Source: WTGU01 sp965200925 (GTDB lineage: Bacteria > Pseudomonadota > Alphaproteobacteria > UBA828). From it: 64,000 bases of DNA. The stretch lies in assembly GCA_965200925.1 (NCBI GenBank), contig OZ241738.1, positions 1,798,001 through 1,862,000 of the forward strand, read 5' to 3'. Positions within the stretch are counted from its first letter, which is position 1. Each line of letters starts with the position of its first letter. The notes beneath the pieces are model-generated. The model was not told the DNA's origin, did not search any database, and worked only from the letters and a program-made list of their open reading frames with translations. This document shows positions 28,281-36,986 of this stretch, piece after piece. The position numbers and the translations under genes are program-made.

Positions 28281-29917
28281 CGAGCGTCCAGGGCGGCCAT
28301 GATCGCGCGCGCATACCCGCATGCGCCGCTCGCCGCCTCGACGACGCGGGCGCCGAGGCGCGCGGCGAGAGCGGCCTGTTCGGGGGCGTCGGGCATACCG
28401 TCGCCGACCACGACCGTCGTGTCCGCCGCCGTCGGCTCAAGCAATGCCGGCCATGGCCGGTCGCAGAGCGCGCGGCATGTGCGGGCGAAGGCGGGGCCGG
28501 AAACGACCGTGTCGACGAAACGCTCGTGCAGGGCAGGCACATCGACCCCGATTTCGACCGCTTTTCGGGTGGCGCGCGTGGGCGCGAACCAGGGCCGATA
28601 GAGCAGGGAATCGCGCACCATGTACCAAGCGGCGAGCAGGTGGGTGCCGCTCGGACAAGGGGCAAGGTCGATGCCCTCCTGTCGCGCGAGGCCGGTCGGG
28701 TCGGGCGGCGGGTCGATCAGCACGAGGCAGTCGAGCCCGGAGCCCAGAAGCGCCGTGAGGCGGGCTGCGCCGCAAGCGCCGATATCGATCCCGGTGAGAT
28801 CGAAGCGTCGCAGCCCGAGGGCATCCACCGCCTGCGCCACCGAAGCGACGCCGCCGTCGCATCGCGCGGGCGGCGCGGGCGAGGAAAGGCCGTGACCGGG
28901 AGGGTCGATGGCGACGACCCGCCGGTGTTTCGCCAGACACGCGGCGATCGGCGCGAGTTGGCGCGACGAGCCCGGCAGATCCGCCACGAGCAGAAGCGGG
29001 CGCGCCGTCTCGGCGCCCCATTGGCGGACCAGAAGGGAGGAATCACCGACATGGACGAAGCGGCGCGCACCGCCCTCGCCCGGCGGCGGCGGGGCCTCGC
29101 CGGCGGCGAGCGTGGCCAGAAGATCGCCCACCGCGGCCACGCGGCCGGCGTCCGTCAGGCGGTGGACGTGCGCGTGAGCAGGCAAGGGCGGAAGACGGTC
29201 CAGATGCGCGAAGAGGACGTCGTTCTCCGTCGCGATGAAATGCGCGGGCACCGGCACGGACGCGGCCGCCGCGGCACCGTCGTAGCGGAACGCCGCCTCG
29301 TAGGCGACACGATAGCCGTCACCGGCGAGTAGGAAATCGGTCGCGATCCGGTTCAGGATCGACGGCCGAGGCATGTCCATCGCGAGGCGCGATGCCGGCC
29401 CCTGGCGATACCACGGGAAGAAACTGAACTGATCGCGGATTCGACTCCAGAGCCAGGCGACATGGCTGCCGTCCCAGACGGGGCGGAACGGCGGCAGGTA
29501 GCTCGCGACCAGTTCCTCCATCTCGTGCGGCGTGAAGATCGGGCAGCCTTCGAGCACGACGCCCGAGGTGCGCCCGGGGTGGCGGTTCGCGAACGAGATC
29601 GCGATGGCGGCTCCCGTATGGCGACCGAAGAGCGCGACGCGCTCGAGACCGAGCGAGTCGAGCGTCCCGGCCACGGCATCGGCGTAGTCGGCGATCTGCG
29701 GCCGATGCAGGGGTAGCGGGTCGGAGCCGCCGTAGCCCGGAGTGTCGAGCGCGATCACGGTAAAGCGGTCGGCCAGCGCCTCGATCATCGGGAGGAACGC
29801 GGCCGAAGAGCGCGGCGATTCGTGAAGCAGAAGAACCGGCGGACCGCTCCCGGCCCGCCGCATCATGACTTGGCGCGTGCCGCTGGTCGCGAAGCGGTGC
29901 TCGATCGCGCCGGTCAT
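28277..29917 (-). CDS. tandem alpha/beta hydrolase fusion with unusual nucleophile positions
   Basis: Two alpha/beta hydrolase domains lie in one 546-residue chain. Domain 1 (about 1-270) has the oxyanion stretch LLLHESPRSS, LDTPGYGGSD and an elbow GRHTG (98-102) with His100 where Ser is expected. Domain 2 (about 285-546) has AIDPPGHGLSS and an elbow GIDIG (376-380) with Asp378, as in haloalkane dehalogenases and epoxide hydrolases. So neither half is a plain serine hydrolase. It overlaps the acyl-CoA ligase upstream by four bases (ATGA) and the FAD gene downstream. Substrate unknown. Confidence 0.8.
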   Translation of the reverse strand: MTGAIEHRFATSGTRQVMMRRAGSGPPVLLLHESPRSSAAFLPMIEALADRFTVIALDTPGYGGSDPLPLHRPQIADYADAVAGTLDSLGLERVALFGRHTGAAIAISFANRHPGRTSGVVLEGCPIFTPHEMEELVASYLPPFRPVWDGSHVAWLWSRIRDQFSFFPWYRQGPASRLAMDMPRPSILNRIATDFLLAGDGYRVAYEAAFRYDGAAAAASVPVPAHFIATENDVLFAHLDRLPPLPAHAHVHRLTDAGRVAAVGDLLATLAAGEAPPPPGEGGARRFVHVGDSSLLVRQWGAETARPLLLVADLPGSSRQLAPIAACLAKHRRVVAIDPPGHGLSSPAPPARCDGGVASVAQAVDALGLRRFDLTGIDIGACGAARLTALLGSGLDCLVLIDPPPDPTGLARQEGIDLAPCPSGTHLLAAWYMVRDSLLYRPWFAPTRATRKAVEIGVDVPALHERFVDTVVSGPAFARTCRALCDRPWPALLEPTAADTTVVVGDGMPDAPEQAALAARLGARVVEAASGACGYARAIMAALDAR

Positions 29918-31452
29918 GCGCTCTTCTCCCGCAGGACACGCTTGAGGATCTTGCCGGCCGGATTGCGCGGCAGGGCGTCGATGAAAGCGACCTCCTTCGG
30001 CACCTTGAAGGCCGCAAGGCTCTTCTTGCCGAAGGCAATCGCCTCCTCCGGCGAGAGCGTCGCACCCGCACGCGGCACGACGAAGGCCTTGACCCTTTCG
30101 CCCCAATAACCGTCCGGCACGCCGACGACGGCGACCTCCCGGACGGCCGGGTGCCGCGACAGAACGTCTTCTACCTCCCGGGGATAGATGTTGACGCCTC
30201 CGGAGATGATCATGTCCTTCTTGCGGTCGACGATATGGACGTAACCTTCCTCGTCGCGGTACGCCATGTCGCCCGCCGAGACCCATCCCTCATGCATTGT
30301 CGCCGCAGTTTCCTCCGGCTTCTCCCAATAGCCGTTGAACAGATAGGGCGACGTGCTGAACAGTTCCCCGAGCTTTCCCGGCGCGACCGTCCGGTTCTTC
30401 CCGTCCAGCAAGCGAAGGCGATTGCCGACGAAGGGAAGACCGACGCAGTTCTTCTTGCGGAGCTGATCGGCCGGGCGCAGGTTGGTCACGATGCCGGCCT
30501 CGGTCGAGCCATAAGTCTCATGAAGGACGCCTTCACCGAGCCGCGGCACGATCCGTTCCTTGGTGACTTGCGGTAGAGGCGCCGCGTTGGAGACGAGGCC
30601 CTTGAGCCGGTGGTTCTGGTAGTGCGCGAGGGTTTTTTCCTCCAGGTTCAGGATCGCGTGGAAGTGGGTGGGGACCATGAAGGTGCCCGTGAAGCCCCCG
30701 TCGCAGAGTTTGTGCGTCACCTCTTCCGGATCGAATTGCGGGAGGACCTCGCACGTGCCGCCGAAGAAGACGCTGGCGAGCGCGAAGACGAAGCCGCCGC
30801 CGTGGAACAGGGGCGCGACGGCGAGCTGGCTGTCGTCGGGTCCGTAACAGCCGTACTCCGCCGCCATGCCGAAGCAGGAAAGGACTCGGGAGCGATGCGA
30901 GAGCACGATGCCCTTGGGCTTCCCCGTCGTGCCCGAGGTGTAGGAGATCGCGAACGCTTCCCACTCCTCCGGCGTGTCCGCCGGCGCAGCGGGCTTCGCC
31001 TTGGCCAGCCACTCGTCGTAGCTTTTCCCGATGACCAATACACGCTCGATTCCGTCGAGCGCGGCACCCCGCGCGCGTTCCTCGAACGCCCGGTCGACCA
31101 CCAGCACACGCGGCCGACAGTCGCGGCAGATCGCGTCGATCTCGCCCGTCGAGAGCCGCGGATTGATCGTGGCGACCGTCGCGCCCATCGCCGAGAAACC
31201 GGCGACGACCTCGACATATTCGAGGCGGTTGGGCGCGAGCAGCATCACCCGGTCCCGACGCGCTAGGCCGAGATCGTGCCGGGCGCCGGTGGCGACACGG
31301 TCGATCCGCTCGACCAGCTCCCGGTAAGTCAGTCCGCGCGCGCCCTCCCGGAGCGCCGTCTTGGCGGGCGTGCGCTGCGCCGCCGTGCGAATACCGGTTT
31401 CGATCGTGGCCGACCGGTAGGTTGCGGGCCTGCCCGGAGAGCCGTCCGCCAT
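29914..31452 (-). CDS. AMP-dependent acyl-CoA synthetase
   Basis: A 512-residue ANL-superfamily ligase: ISYTSGTTGKPKGIVLSH (P-loop-like A3), LHETYGSTEAGI (A5), VSAGDMAYRDEEGYVHIVDRKKDM (A7-A8) and the catalytic lysine in NPAGKILKR (A10). It activates a carboxylic acid to its CoA thioester. Close relatives work on medium-chain, cyclohexane-type or aromatic acids. The gene lies inside the leftward unit between amidohydrolase-like and hydrolase genes and presumably activates the acid freed by those hydrolases. Confidence 0.9.
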   Translation of the reverse strand: MADGSPGRPATYRSATIETGIRTAAQRTPAKTALREGARGLTYRELVERIDRVATGARHDLGLARRDRVMLLAPNRLEYVEVVAGFSAMGATVATINPRLSTGEIDAICRDCRPRVLVVDRAFEERARGAALDGIERVLVIGKSYDEWLAKAKPAAPADTPEEWEAFAISYTSGTTGKPKGIVLSHRSRVLSCFGMAAEYGCYGPDDSQLAVAPLFHGGGFVFALASVFFGGTCEVLPQFDPEEVTHKLCDGGFTGTFMVPTHFHAILNLEEKTLAHYQNHRLKGLVSNAAPLPQVTKERIVPRLGEGVLHETYGSTEAGIVTNLRPADQLRKKNCVGLPFVGNRLRLLDGKNRTVAPGKLGELFSTSPYLFNGYWEKPEETAATMHEGWVSAGDMAYRDEEGYVHIVDRKKDMIISGGVNIYPREVEDVLSRHPAVREVAVVGVPDGYWGERVKAFVVPRAGATLSPEEAIAFGKKSLAAFKVPKEVAFIDALPRNPAGKILKRVLREKSA

Positions 31453-31461
31453 GGCGCCGTT

Positions 31462-32337
31462 TTAGGCGCCGCCCGCCGCCGCGATTCGCGGCAGGTCGAA
31501 CACGCGAAGCGCGTTGTCGCGCATCAAGGCGCGGCGCGATTCGGGGCGGAGATCGAGGGCGGCGATCTCGGCCACCGCGCGCTCCGGGTCGATCACCGGC
31601 CAGTCGGTGCCGAACAGCACCTTCTGTCGGCCATAGGTATCGAGATAGTGAATCAGCTGGGGCGGCCAATAGCGCGGCGCATAGGCATCGACGCCGATGA
31701 ACACGTTCCGGTGCTTCCACGCCATCGAGATCATCTCGTCGGTCCACGGGATGCCGATGTGGATGCCGAGCAGCTTGAGCTCCGGGAAATCACACGCCAC
31801 TTGGTCGAGGCAGATCGGGTGCCCCACGCTGCGCATGCGGCGCTCCCGCGTATAGACGAGGCTATGACCGACCTGCATCATGATCGGGATGTCGAGCTCG
31901 CAGCACTTCGCATAGTAGGGGTAGTACTTCGCGTGATCCGGCGCGAGTTCGAACCAGTGCGGATAGAGGTGGGCGCCGACGAAACCGTAGTCGCGCACCG
32001 CCGATTCGAGATCGCGCAGGCCCTGCATACCGCGACAGGGATCGATCCCCGCGAGCCCGGCGAAGCGGGTCGGATGGCGCTCACAGATCTCGTGGACACG
32101 CTCGTAGGGAATCTCGAACGAGCCGGCGACGCGCATGTCGCCCGCGCGCACCGCGATCATCAGCGAAAGCTCGATATCGGCGCGATTCATCTTCTCGACG
32201 TAATCGTCGATGGTCACGCCACTACGCATCTCCGCCGGCATCCGGATCTGATCCTTGAAGACATCGTCGATCCCGGTCTGCCCCCGTTCCACCTCCTGCG
32301 GCGTGAACGGGTTGACGACGATGTCGATAGCCTTCAT
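31462..32337 (-). CDS. amidohydrolase-2-like protein without the N-terminal HxH
   Basis: This 291-residue TIM-barrel protein matches amidohydrolase-2/ACMSD relatives: GLAGIDPCRGMQGL, GFVGAHLYPHWFEL, PIMMQVGHS, LLGIHIGIPW and KVLFGTDWPV with the late Asp. The first strand reads AIDIVVNPFTP, so the HxH metal pair that normally follows strand 1 is absent. The metal site is therefore incomplete or different. It may be a decarboxylase or hydrolase with another metal arrangement. ATG at 32337; it is nine bases from the ligase. Confidence 0.82.
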   Translation of the reverse strand: MKAIDIVVNPFTPQEVERGQTGIDDVFKDQIRMPAEMRSGVTIDDYVEKMNRADIELSLMIAVRAGDMRVAGSFEIPYERVHEICERHPTRFAGLAGIDPCRGMQGLRDLESAVRDYGFVGAHLYPHWFELAPDHAKYYPYYAKCCELDIPIMMQVGHSLVYTRERRMRSVGHPICLDQVACDFPELKLLGIHIGIPWTDEMISMAWKHRNVFIGVDAYAPRYWPPQLIHYLDTYGRQKVLFGTDWPVIDPERAVAEIAALDLRPESRRALMRDNALRVFDLPRIAAAGGA

Positions 32338-32368
32338 CGCGTTCGCTCCCCTCGGTTCCCCCGCTCTC

Positions 32369-34243
32369 TCACGTATCGTGCGCCCCCGTCGCGGCATCGG
32401 GCTCCGCGGCGAGTTCGCCGGACGCGGCGCGCCAGCAGCGCACCGAATGTCCGTCCGCGACCTCTTCGAGACGCTGCGGCATGGCTTGGCAACGACTCAC
32501 CTGGCTCGGGCAGCGTCCGTAAAGATAGCAGCCCTCCGGCAGCGCGACGGGGCTCGGAATCTCGCCCCTGAGAGTCGCCCGCTCGGCGCGGTCGACCCGA
32601 CGATCGGCGATGTCGGGGAACAGATGCGAGGCCAGCAGCACCTTGGTGTAGGGATGGAGCGGCATCCGAAACACCTGCGGCCGCGTGCCTGCCTCGACGA
32701 TCTGCCCGAGATACATCACCACCACCCGATCGCAAAGGTGCTCGACCGTGGTCAGGTCATGCGAAATGAAAAGGTACGCGATATCGAGTTCTCTCGAAAG
32801 CGTGATCAACAGCCGGATGATCTCCGCGCGCGTCTCCGGGCTCAAGGCGGAGGTCGGTTCGTCGAGCACGACGAAGGCGGGCTCGGTGGCGATGGCACGG
32901 GCGATCGCGATCCGCTGCTGGCGGCCGGCACCAAGCTGACGCGGCCGCAGCCCGCGCACGGCCGGATCGATCCCGATCATCTCGAGAAGCTCGGACACCC
33001 GCGCGCTCTTCTCGGCCGGCGTCAGGGACGTATGGATGTCCAGCGGCTCCGTCAGTATCTGCTCGACGGTCCACCGCGGGTTCATCGAATCGGACGGGTC
33101 CTGAAAGACGATCTGCATCGCACGACGGAACGGCATGAACGCCTTTTGCGCGAGGGCGCTGACGCGCTCGCCCCGATACGAGATCGTGCCCCGGGTCGGC
33201 TCCTCCAGGCGCACGATGCAACGCCCCACCGTCGTCTTGCCCGAGCCGCTCTCGCCGACCAGCCCGACGACTTCGCCGCGGTGAATGGTGAAGGAGACGT
33301 CGTCGGCCGCATGGACTTTCTCCCGCGACCCGCGAATGTCGAAGTCCTTGCCCAGACCTTCGACCGAAACCACCAGTGGTTCGACGGCTGCTCGGTCGGG
33401 CGGCGGGTCTCGCGATAGTCCGGCGGCGCCCCTCCGCTGCAAGGCGAGAATGCGCCGGCTGTAGGGGTGCTCGGGTTCGGTAAAGAAGAGCCGAACCGTG
33501 TTCGCTTCGACGATCGCGCCACGCTCCATGACGACCACACGGTCGCAGTAGTTGGCGACGATGCCGAGATTCTGCGTGACCAGCAGCACCGCGGATCCGG
33601 TCCGGTTGGCGGCTTCCCACATCTGGTCGAGGAATTGCGCCTGGATGGTGACGTCGAGGCCACTGGTCGGTTCGTCCGCGATCAGGAGCTTTGGAGCCGA
33701 ACTCATGGCCATGGCGATCAGCACGCGCTGGGTCATCCCGGTCGACAGCTCGTGAGGGTAGGATTCGATCCGCCGCTCCGGATCGTTGATCCCGACCAGC
33801 CGCAACATCTCGATGGCGCGCCCCCGGGCCTTCCTCCGACCGACGCGGTTGTGTGCGCGATAGACGTTCTCGATCTGCCGACCGACGGTCAGCATCGGAT
33901 GGAGCGACGTGCGCGGGTTCTGGACGACCAAGCCGATTTCCTTGCCGCGGATCGCGTCGAGCTCGGCCTCGCTCGTGGTGAGGAGGTCCCGTCCGAGATA
34001 CCGGACTTCGCCACCGTCGATACGTCCGGGTGGGCGAACCAAGCCCATCATCGCGATCGCCGCGGTCGACTTTCCGCAGCCCGGCTCGCCCATGATGCCC
34101 ACGAACTCGCCGGCCCCGATCGTGAGCGAGAAATCCTTGACGGCCACGTGTTCGGCGCCGTCGGCACCGGCGAAGGTCACGGTGAGATCGCGGACCGAGA
34201 GGATCGCGTCGCGTCGGTCGACACCCGCGTCCGCGGCGCTCAT
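32369..34243 (-). CDS. fused double ATPase of a peptide-type ABC transporter (DppD-DppF type)
   Basis: A 624-residue chain with two ABC domains. Domain 1 has Walker A GEPGCGKST (52-60), a signature LSTGMTQR and LLIADEPTSGLD. Domain 2 has Walker A GESGSGKTT, a signature that reads LGAGRQQR, and FVVLDEPTSAL. A cysteine-bearing tail (YLYGRCPSQVSRC) is the oligopeptide/dipeptide C-terminal Fe-S-like element. It powers uptake by the two permeases encoded just upstream, with which it overlaps (ATGA at 34240-34243). The signature motifs depart from LSGGQ. Confidence 0.92.
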   Translation of the reverse strand: MSAADAGVDRRDAILSVRDLTVTFAGADGAEHVAVKDFSLTIGAGEFVGIMGEPGCGKSTAAIAMMGLVRPPGRIDGGEVRYLGRDLLTTSEAELDAIRGKEIGLVVQNPRTSLHPMLTVGRQIENVYRAHNRVGRRKARGRAIEMLRLVGINDPERRIESYPHELSTGMTQRVLIAMAMSSAPKLLIADEPTSGLDVTIQAQFLDQMWEAANRTGSAVLLVTQNLGIVANYCDRVVVMERGAIVEANTVRLFFTEPEHPYSRRILALQRRGAAGLSRDPPPDRAAVEPLVVSVEGLGKDFDIRGSREKVHAADDVSFTIHRGEVVGLVGESGSGKTTVGRCIVRLEEPTRGTISYRGERVSALAQKAFMPFRRAMQIVFQDPSDSMNPRWTVEQILTEPLDIHTSLTPAEKSARVSELLEMIGIDPAVRGLRPRQLGAGRQQRIAIARAIATEPAFVVLDEPTSALSPETRAEIIRLLITLSRELDIAYLFISHDLTTVEHLCDRVVVMYLGQIVEAGTRPQVFRMPLHPYTKVLLASHLFPDIADRRVDRAERATLRGEIPSPVALPEGCYLYGRCPSQVSRCQAMPQRLEEVADGHSVRCWRAASGELAAEPDAATGAHDT

Positions 34244-35166
34244 GTCTCGCGGAACTCCGCTTCAATGCCGTGGCCGACGAAAGCGTAGCCGAGCACGATG
34301 ATCGAGATGACGACTCCGGGAAAGACCGAAGGCCACCATTCGCCAAGAATCAGTTGCTGTGCGCCGATCGAAATCATGCTGCCCCATTCGGGCGTGGGCG
34401 GACGGACGCCGGCGCCGACGAAACTGAGGCCGGCGGTCAGGATGATCGCGAACCCGATGGTCACCGACATCTGGACGAGCGAGGGTACGAGCGAGTTCGG
34501 CAGGACGTGTTTGATCGCGATCGTCCAGCGGGAATTGCCGACGGCGAGCGCCGCCTGAACGTAGCCGCGTGCGCTTTGCGCCATCACCTCGGCGCGGGTC
34601 AGGCGAACGAAGATCGGTGTGTAGACGAGAGTCAGAGCCAGCACGAGATTGCCGGTCTGGCGCCCGGAAAGAGCAACCAGAATCATCGCGGTGATGAAAA
34701 CCGGGAAGGACTGGAGCACGTCGGAGACGCGCATCATGAACTCGGTCGCCCAGTTCCGGTAGAAACCGGCGATCAGCCCGAGGAGCGTGCCGATCACGAG
34801 CGAAATCAGCGCTCCGCCCAGCGCGATGGTCATGTCCGCGCGCGCCGCCGAGATGACCCGCGAGAAGACGTCGAGGCCGGACTGATCCGTTCCGAACCAG
34901 TGGGGCGGTGCCTCGCGCGCGCCGCTCACCGTTTCGTAGAGAAGGCGAGGCCAAGCCTCGATCGGCGGCGGGGGCACCGAAATATCGCCCGTCGAGCGCA
35001 GTGGATCGTAAGGGCTGATCAAGGGGCCGAAAGCGGCGAGAAAAAGAGAGAGGGCGACGATCATCGCCCCGGCGAGGAAGAACCGGTCGCCGCGCAGGCG
35101 GGCGAGAAGACCGTTCCGGCCCGCGGTCGGCAGCACGTCGTCCGGCACGCGCGCGGGATCGCTCAT
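34240..35166 (-). CDS. peptide-type ABC transporter permease (DppC type)
   Basis: This 308-residue permease has an N-terminal helix (FFLAGAMIVALSLFLAAFG), the OppC_N segment, and five further helices with the EAA loop RAEVMAQSARGYVQAA-LAVGNSR that contacts the ATPase. It forms the membrane channel together with the DppB-type permease 16 bases upstream. Family members move di- and oligopeptides, nickel, or small peptide-like opines. Confidence 0.92.
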   Translation of the reverse strand: MSDPARVPDDVLPTAGRNGLLARLRGDRFFLAGAMIVALSLFLAAFGPLISPYDPLRSTGDISVPPPPIEAWPRLLYETVSGAREAPPHWFGTDQSGLDVFSRVISAARADMTIALGGALISLVIGTLLGLIAGFYRNWATEFMMRVSDVLQSFPVFITAMILVALSGRQTGNLVLALTLVYTPIFVRLTRAEVMAQSARGYVQAALAVGNSRWTIAIKHVLPNSLVPSLVQMSVTIGFAIILTAGLSFVGAGVRPPTPEWGSMISIGAQQLILGEWWPSVFPGVVISIIVLGYAFVGHGIEAEFRET

Positions 35167-35182
35167 GCGGCGCGCTCCCGGA

Positions 35183-36214
35183 TCAATATTTCACCCGCGG
35201 GTCGAGATAGGCGTGGATGACGTCGAGCAGCAGGTAGATGACGAGCGAGACCAGCGCGACGACGAGAACCACACCCTGAATCGCCGGGTAATCGAAAGAG
35301 AGAATGGAGCGGATCGCGTATTCGCCGATGCCACCAAGCGAAAAGACGAGTTCCACGGTGACGGCGGCGCTCAGCAGCACGCCGTAGAAAATGCCGACCA
35401 GCGTGATGGCCGGCGTCAGCGCGGCGCGCAAGGCGTAACGTCCGATCTCCGCCCTGGAGAGGCCGCAGCAACGAGCGTAGAGGATGTAGTCCGATTGCAG
35501 CACCCGCACCATGTTCTGGCGAATCATCTTGGTGATCGCACCCGAAACCACGAAGACCTGGGTCAGAATCGGTAGCATCAGGTGATGGAGGGCGGACACG
35601 AAGATATCGAGACGGCCGTGCAGCAGCGAGTCGACGGTCAGGAAACCCGTGATCACGCTCGGCCGGACGAGAAGCGGGTCGATCCGGCCGAGCGGCGGCG
35701 GCGCGATGCCGAGAATGAAGAAGAAAAGAAAAACGAACAGCAGCCCCCACCAGTAATCGGGCTGTGCGCCGGCGAAAAGGCCCCACACGAAGGCGATGCG
35801 GTCGGCGATACCACCGGGTTTGGTCGCGCTTTTCATGCCGAGCGGGATCGCGATCAAGAACGAAATCACGAGGCTCAACGTGACCAGCTCCAGGGTGACC
35901 GGCAGGAAGCGCCCGATCTCGAGGAATACCGGGTCGTTAGTCACCCACGACCGGCCGAGGCTGCCGTCGGCGAGTCCGTCGGCAGTGCCGTCGGTGGAGA
36001 AGCCGAAGAAGGCAGCCAGCTGATCGAAGATCGGTTTGTCGAGGCCGAGCGATCGCTCAGCCTGGGCGTAGGCCTCCTCGCTGGCGTTGAACCCGACCAG
36101 CCGAGCGATCGGGTCGGCCGGCAGCAGGCGTATCAGGAAGAAGACGACCAGCGCGACGCCGAGCAGCTGAAAGACGGCGATCAGGAGTCGGCGGAGGACG
36201 AAACGGCCGATCAT
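35183..36214 (-). CDS. peptide-type ABC transporter permease (DppB type)
   Basis: This 343-residue permease begins RFVLRRLLIAVFQLLGVALVVFFLIRLLPADP, the classic DppB start, and has the EAA-loop equivalent YARCCGLSRAEIGRYALRAA near the C-terminal half with helices on each side. With the DppC-type protein it makes the translocation pore for the substrate-binding protein encoded two genes upstream. Confidence 0.93.
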   Translation of the reverse strand: MIGRFVLRRLLIAVFQLLGVALVVFFLIRLLPADPIARLVGFNASEEAYAQAERSLGLDKPIFDQLAAFFGFSTDGTADGLADGSLGRSWVTNDPVFLEIGRFLPVTLELVTLSLVISFLIAIPLGMKSATKPGGIADRIAFVWGLFAGAQPDYWWGLLFVFLFFFILGIAPPPLGRIDPLLVRPSVITGFLTVDSLLHGRLDIFVSALHHLMLPILTQVFVVSGAITKMIRQNMVRVLQSDYILYARCCGLSRAEIGRYALRAALTPAITLVGIFYGVLLSAAVTVELVFSLGGIGEYAIRSILSFDYPAIQGVVLVVALVSLVIYLLLDVIHAYLDPRVKY

Positions 36215-36348
36215 CGCGCTCGACCCGTGGGCGATTCACCGCGCGGCGCGGGCCATGCGCCGCACCGCTGCGGCCCTTCCCGCGGCCGCCGCGCCGTCGC
36301 GCGGCTTCCGACGGTCGTCGGGCCGCGGGACGCTCGATCCCCGATCGC

Positions 36349-36951
36349 TCAACCCCAGGCGCTGATCACGTCGTCGGAATCGACGATCTTGGCGAAGACC
36401 CACGCCATGCCCGCGAGCGCGCCGTCGTAGCGAAGCTGTTCGAGCTCGCCGGTCGCGTCCCTGGGCACGAAGACCTTGTAGTCGCGCTGGCTCGCGTCGC
36501 GTACCGTGGTCTCGACACAGATGTTGGTGGTCACACCGCAGACGACGAGGCTGTCGACTCCGAGGCCGTTCAGGATCGGTTCGATGTTCGTCGCGTAGAA
36601 GGCGCTCGGACGGTTCTTGTCGATCACGATCTCGCCGTCGGCCGGCGCCAGTTCGCTGACGATCTCCACGTCCGACGTGCCGGCGGCGAGGGACTCGACC
36701 TCCCGGAGCTGGGGCATGATGTATTTCACGAGAACGCCGCCGTCCGTATAGTCCGGGCGGTAGACGTAGCGGGTGTGAATCACCGGGACGCCGGCACGGC
36801 GCGCCGAAGCGAGGAGACGCCGGCACGGCTCGAGCGCTTTCTTCAGCCCGGCGATGTCGATGCCGGCCTTCGCCAACGAGCCGTCGGCGGACAGGAAGGC
36901 CCGTTGCATGTCGACGACGACGAGTGCCGTCCGGTCCTTCGTGAGCGCCAT
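36349..36951 (-). CDS. cysteine hydrolase, isochorismatase family
   Basis: This 200-residue protein has the triad of isochorismatase-like hydrolases: Asp in LVVVDMQRAFL, Lys in DKNRPSAFYAT and Cys in VVCGVTTNICVETTVRDA. Members hydrolyse amides such as nicotinamide, N-carbamoylsarcosine, ureidoacrylate or biuret. It lies between the permeases and the binding protein of the peptide-type transporter, which suggests that an imported amide is its substrate. The ATG at 36951 avoids a 13-residue basic leader. Confidence 0.88.
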   Translation of the reverse strand: MALTKDRTALVVVDMQRAFLSADGSLAKAGIDIAGLKKALEPCRRLLASARRAGVPVIHTRYVYRPDYTDGGVLVKYIMPQLREVESLAAGTSDVEIVSELAPADGEIVIDKNRPSAFYATNIEPILNGLGVDSLVVCGVTTNICVETTVRDASQRDYKVFVPRDATGELEQLRYDGALAGMAWVFAKIVDSDDVISAWG

Positions 36952-36986
36952 TTCCACCGTGCCGACCCTCCCGGTGCGGCGGCGTC

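Noticed and set aside
24655..28665. Very long open frame on the minus strand (1336 codons), also a 932-codon one antisense to secA at 8365-11163
   Set aside because: High GC makes antisense frames long; products are arginine/alanine/valine-rich without motifs, and well-supported genes cover these regions (in 26721-28280 the real gene is in another frame of the same strand).
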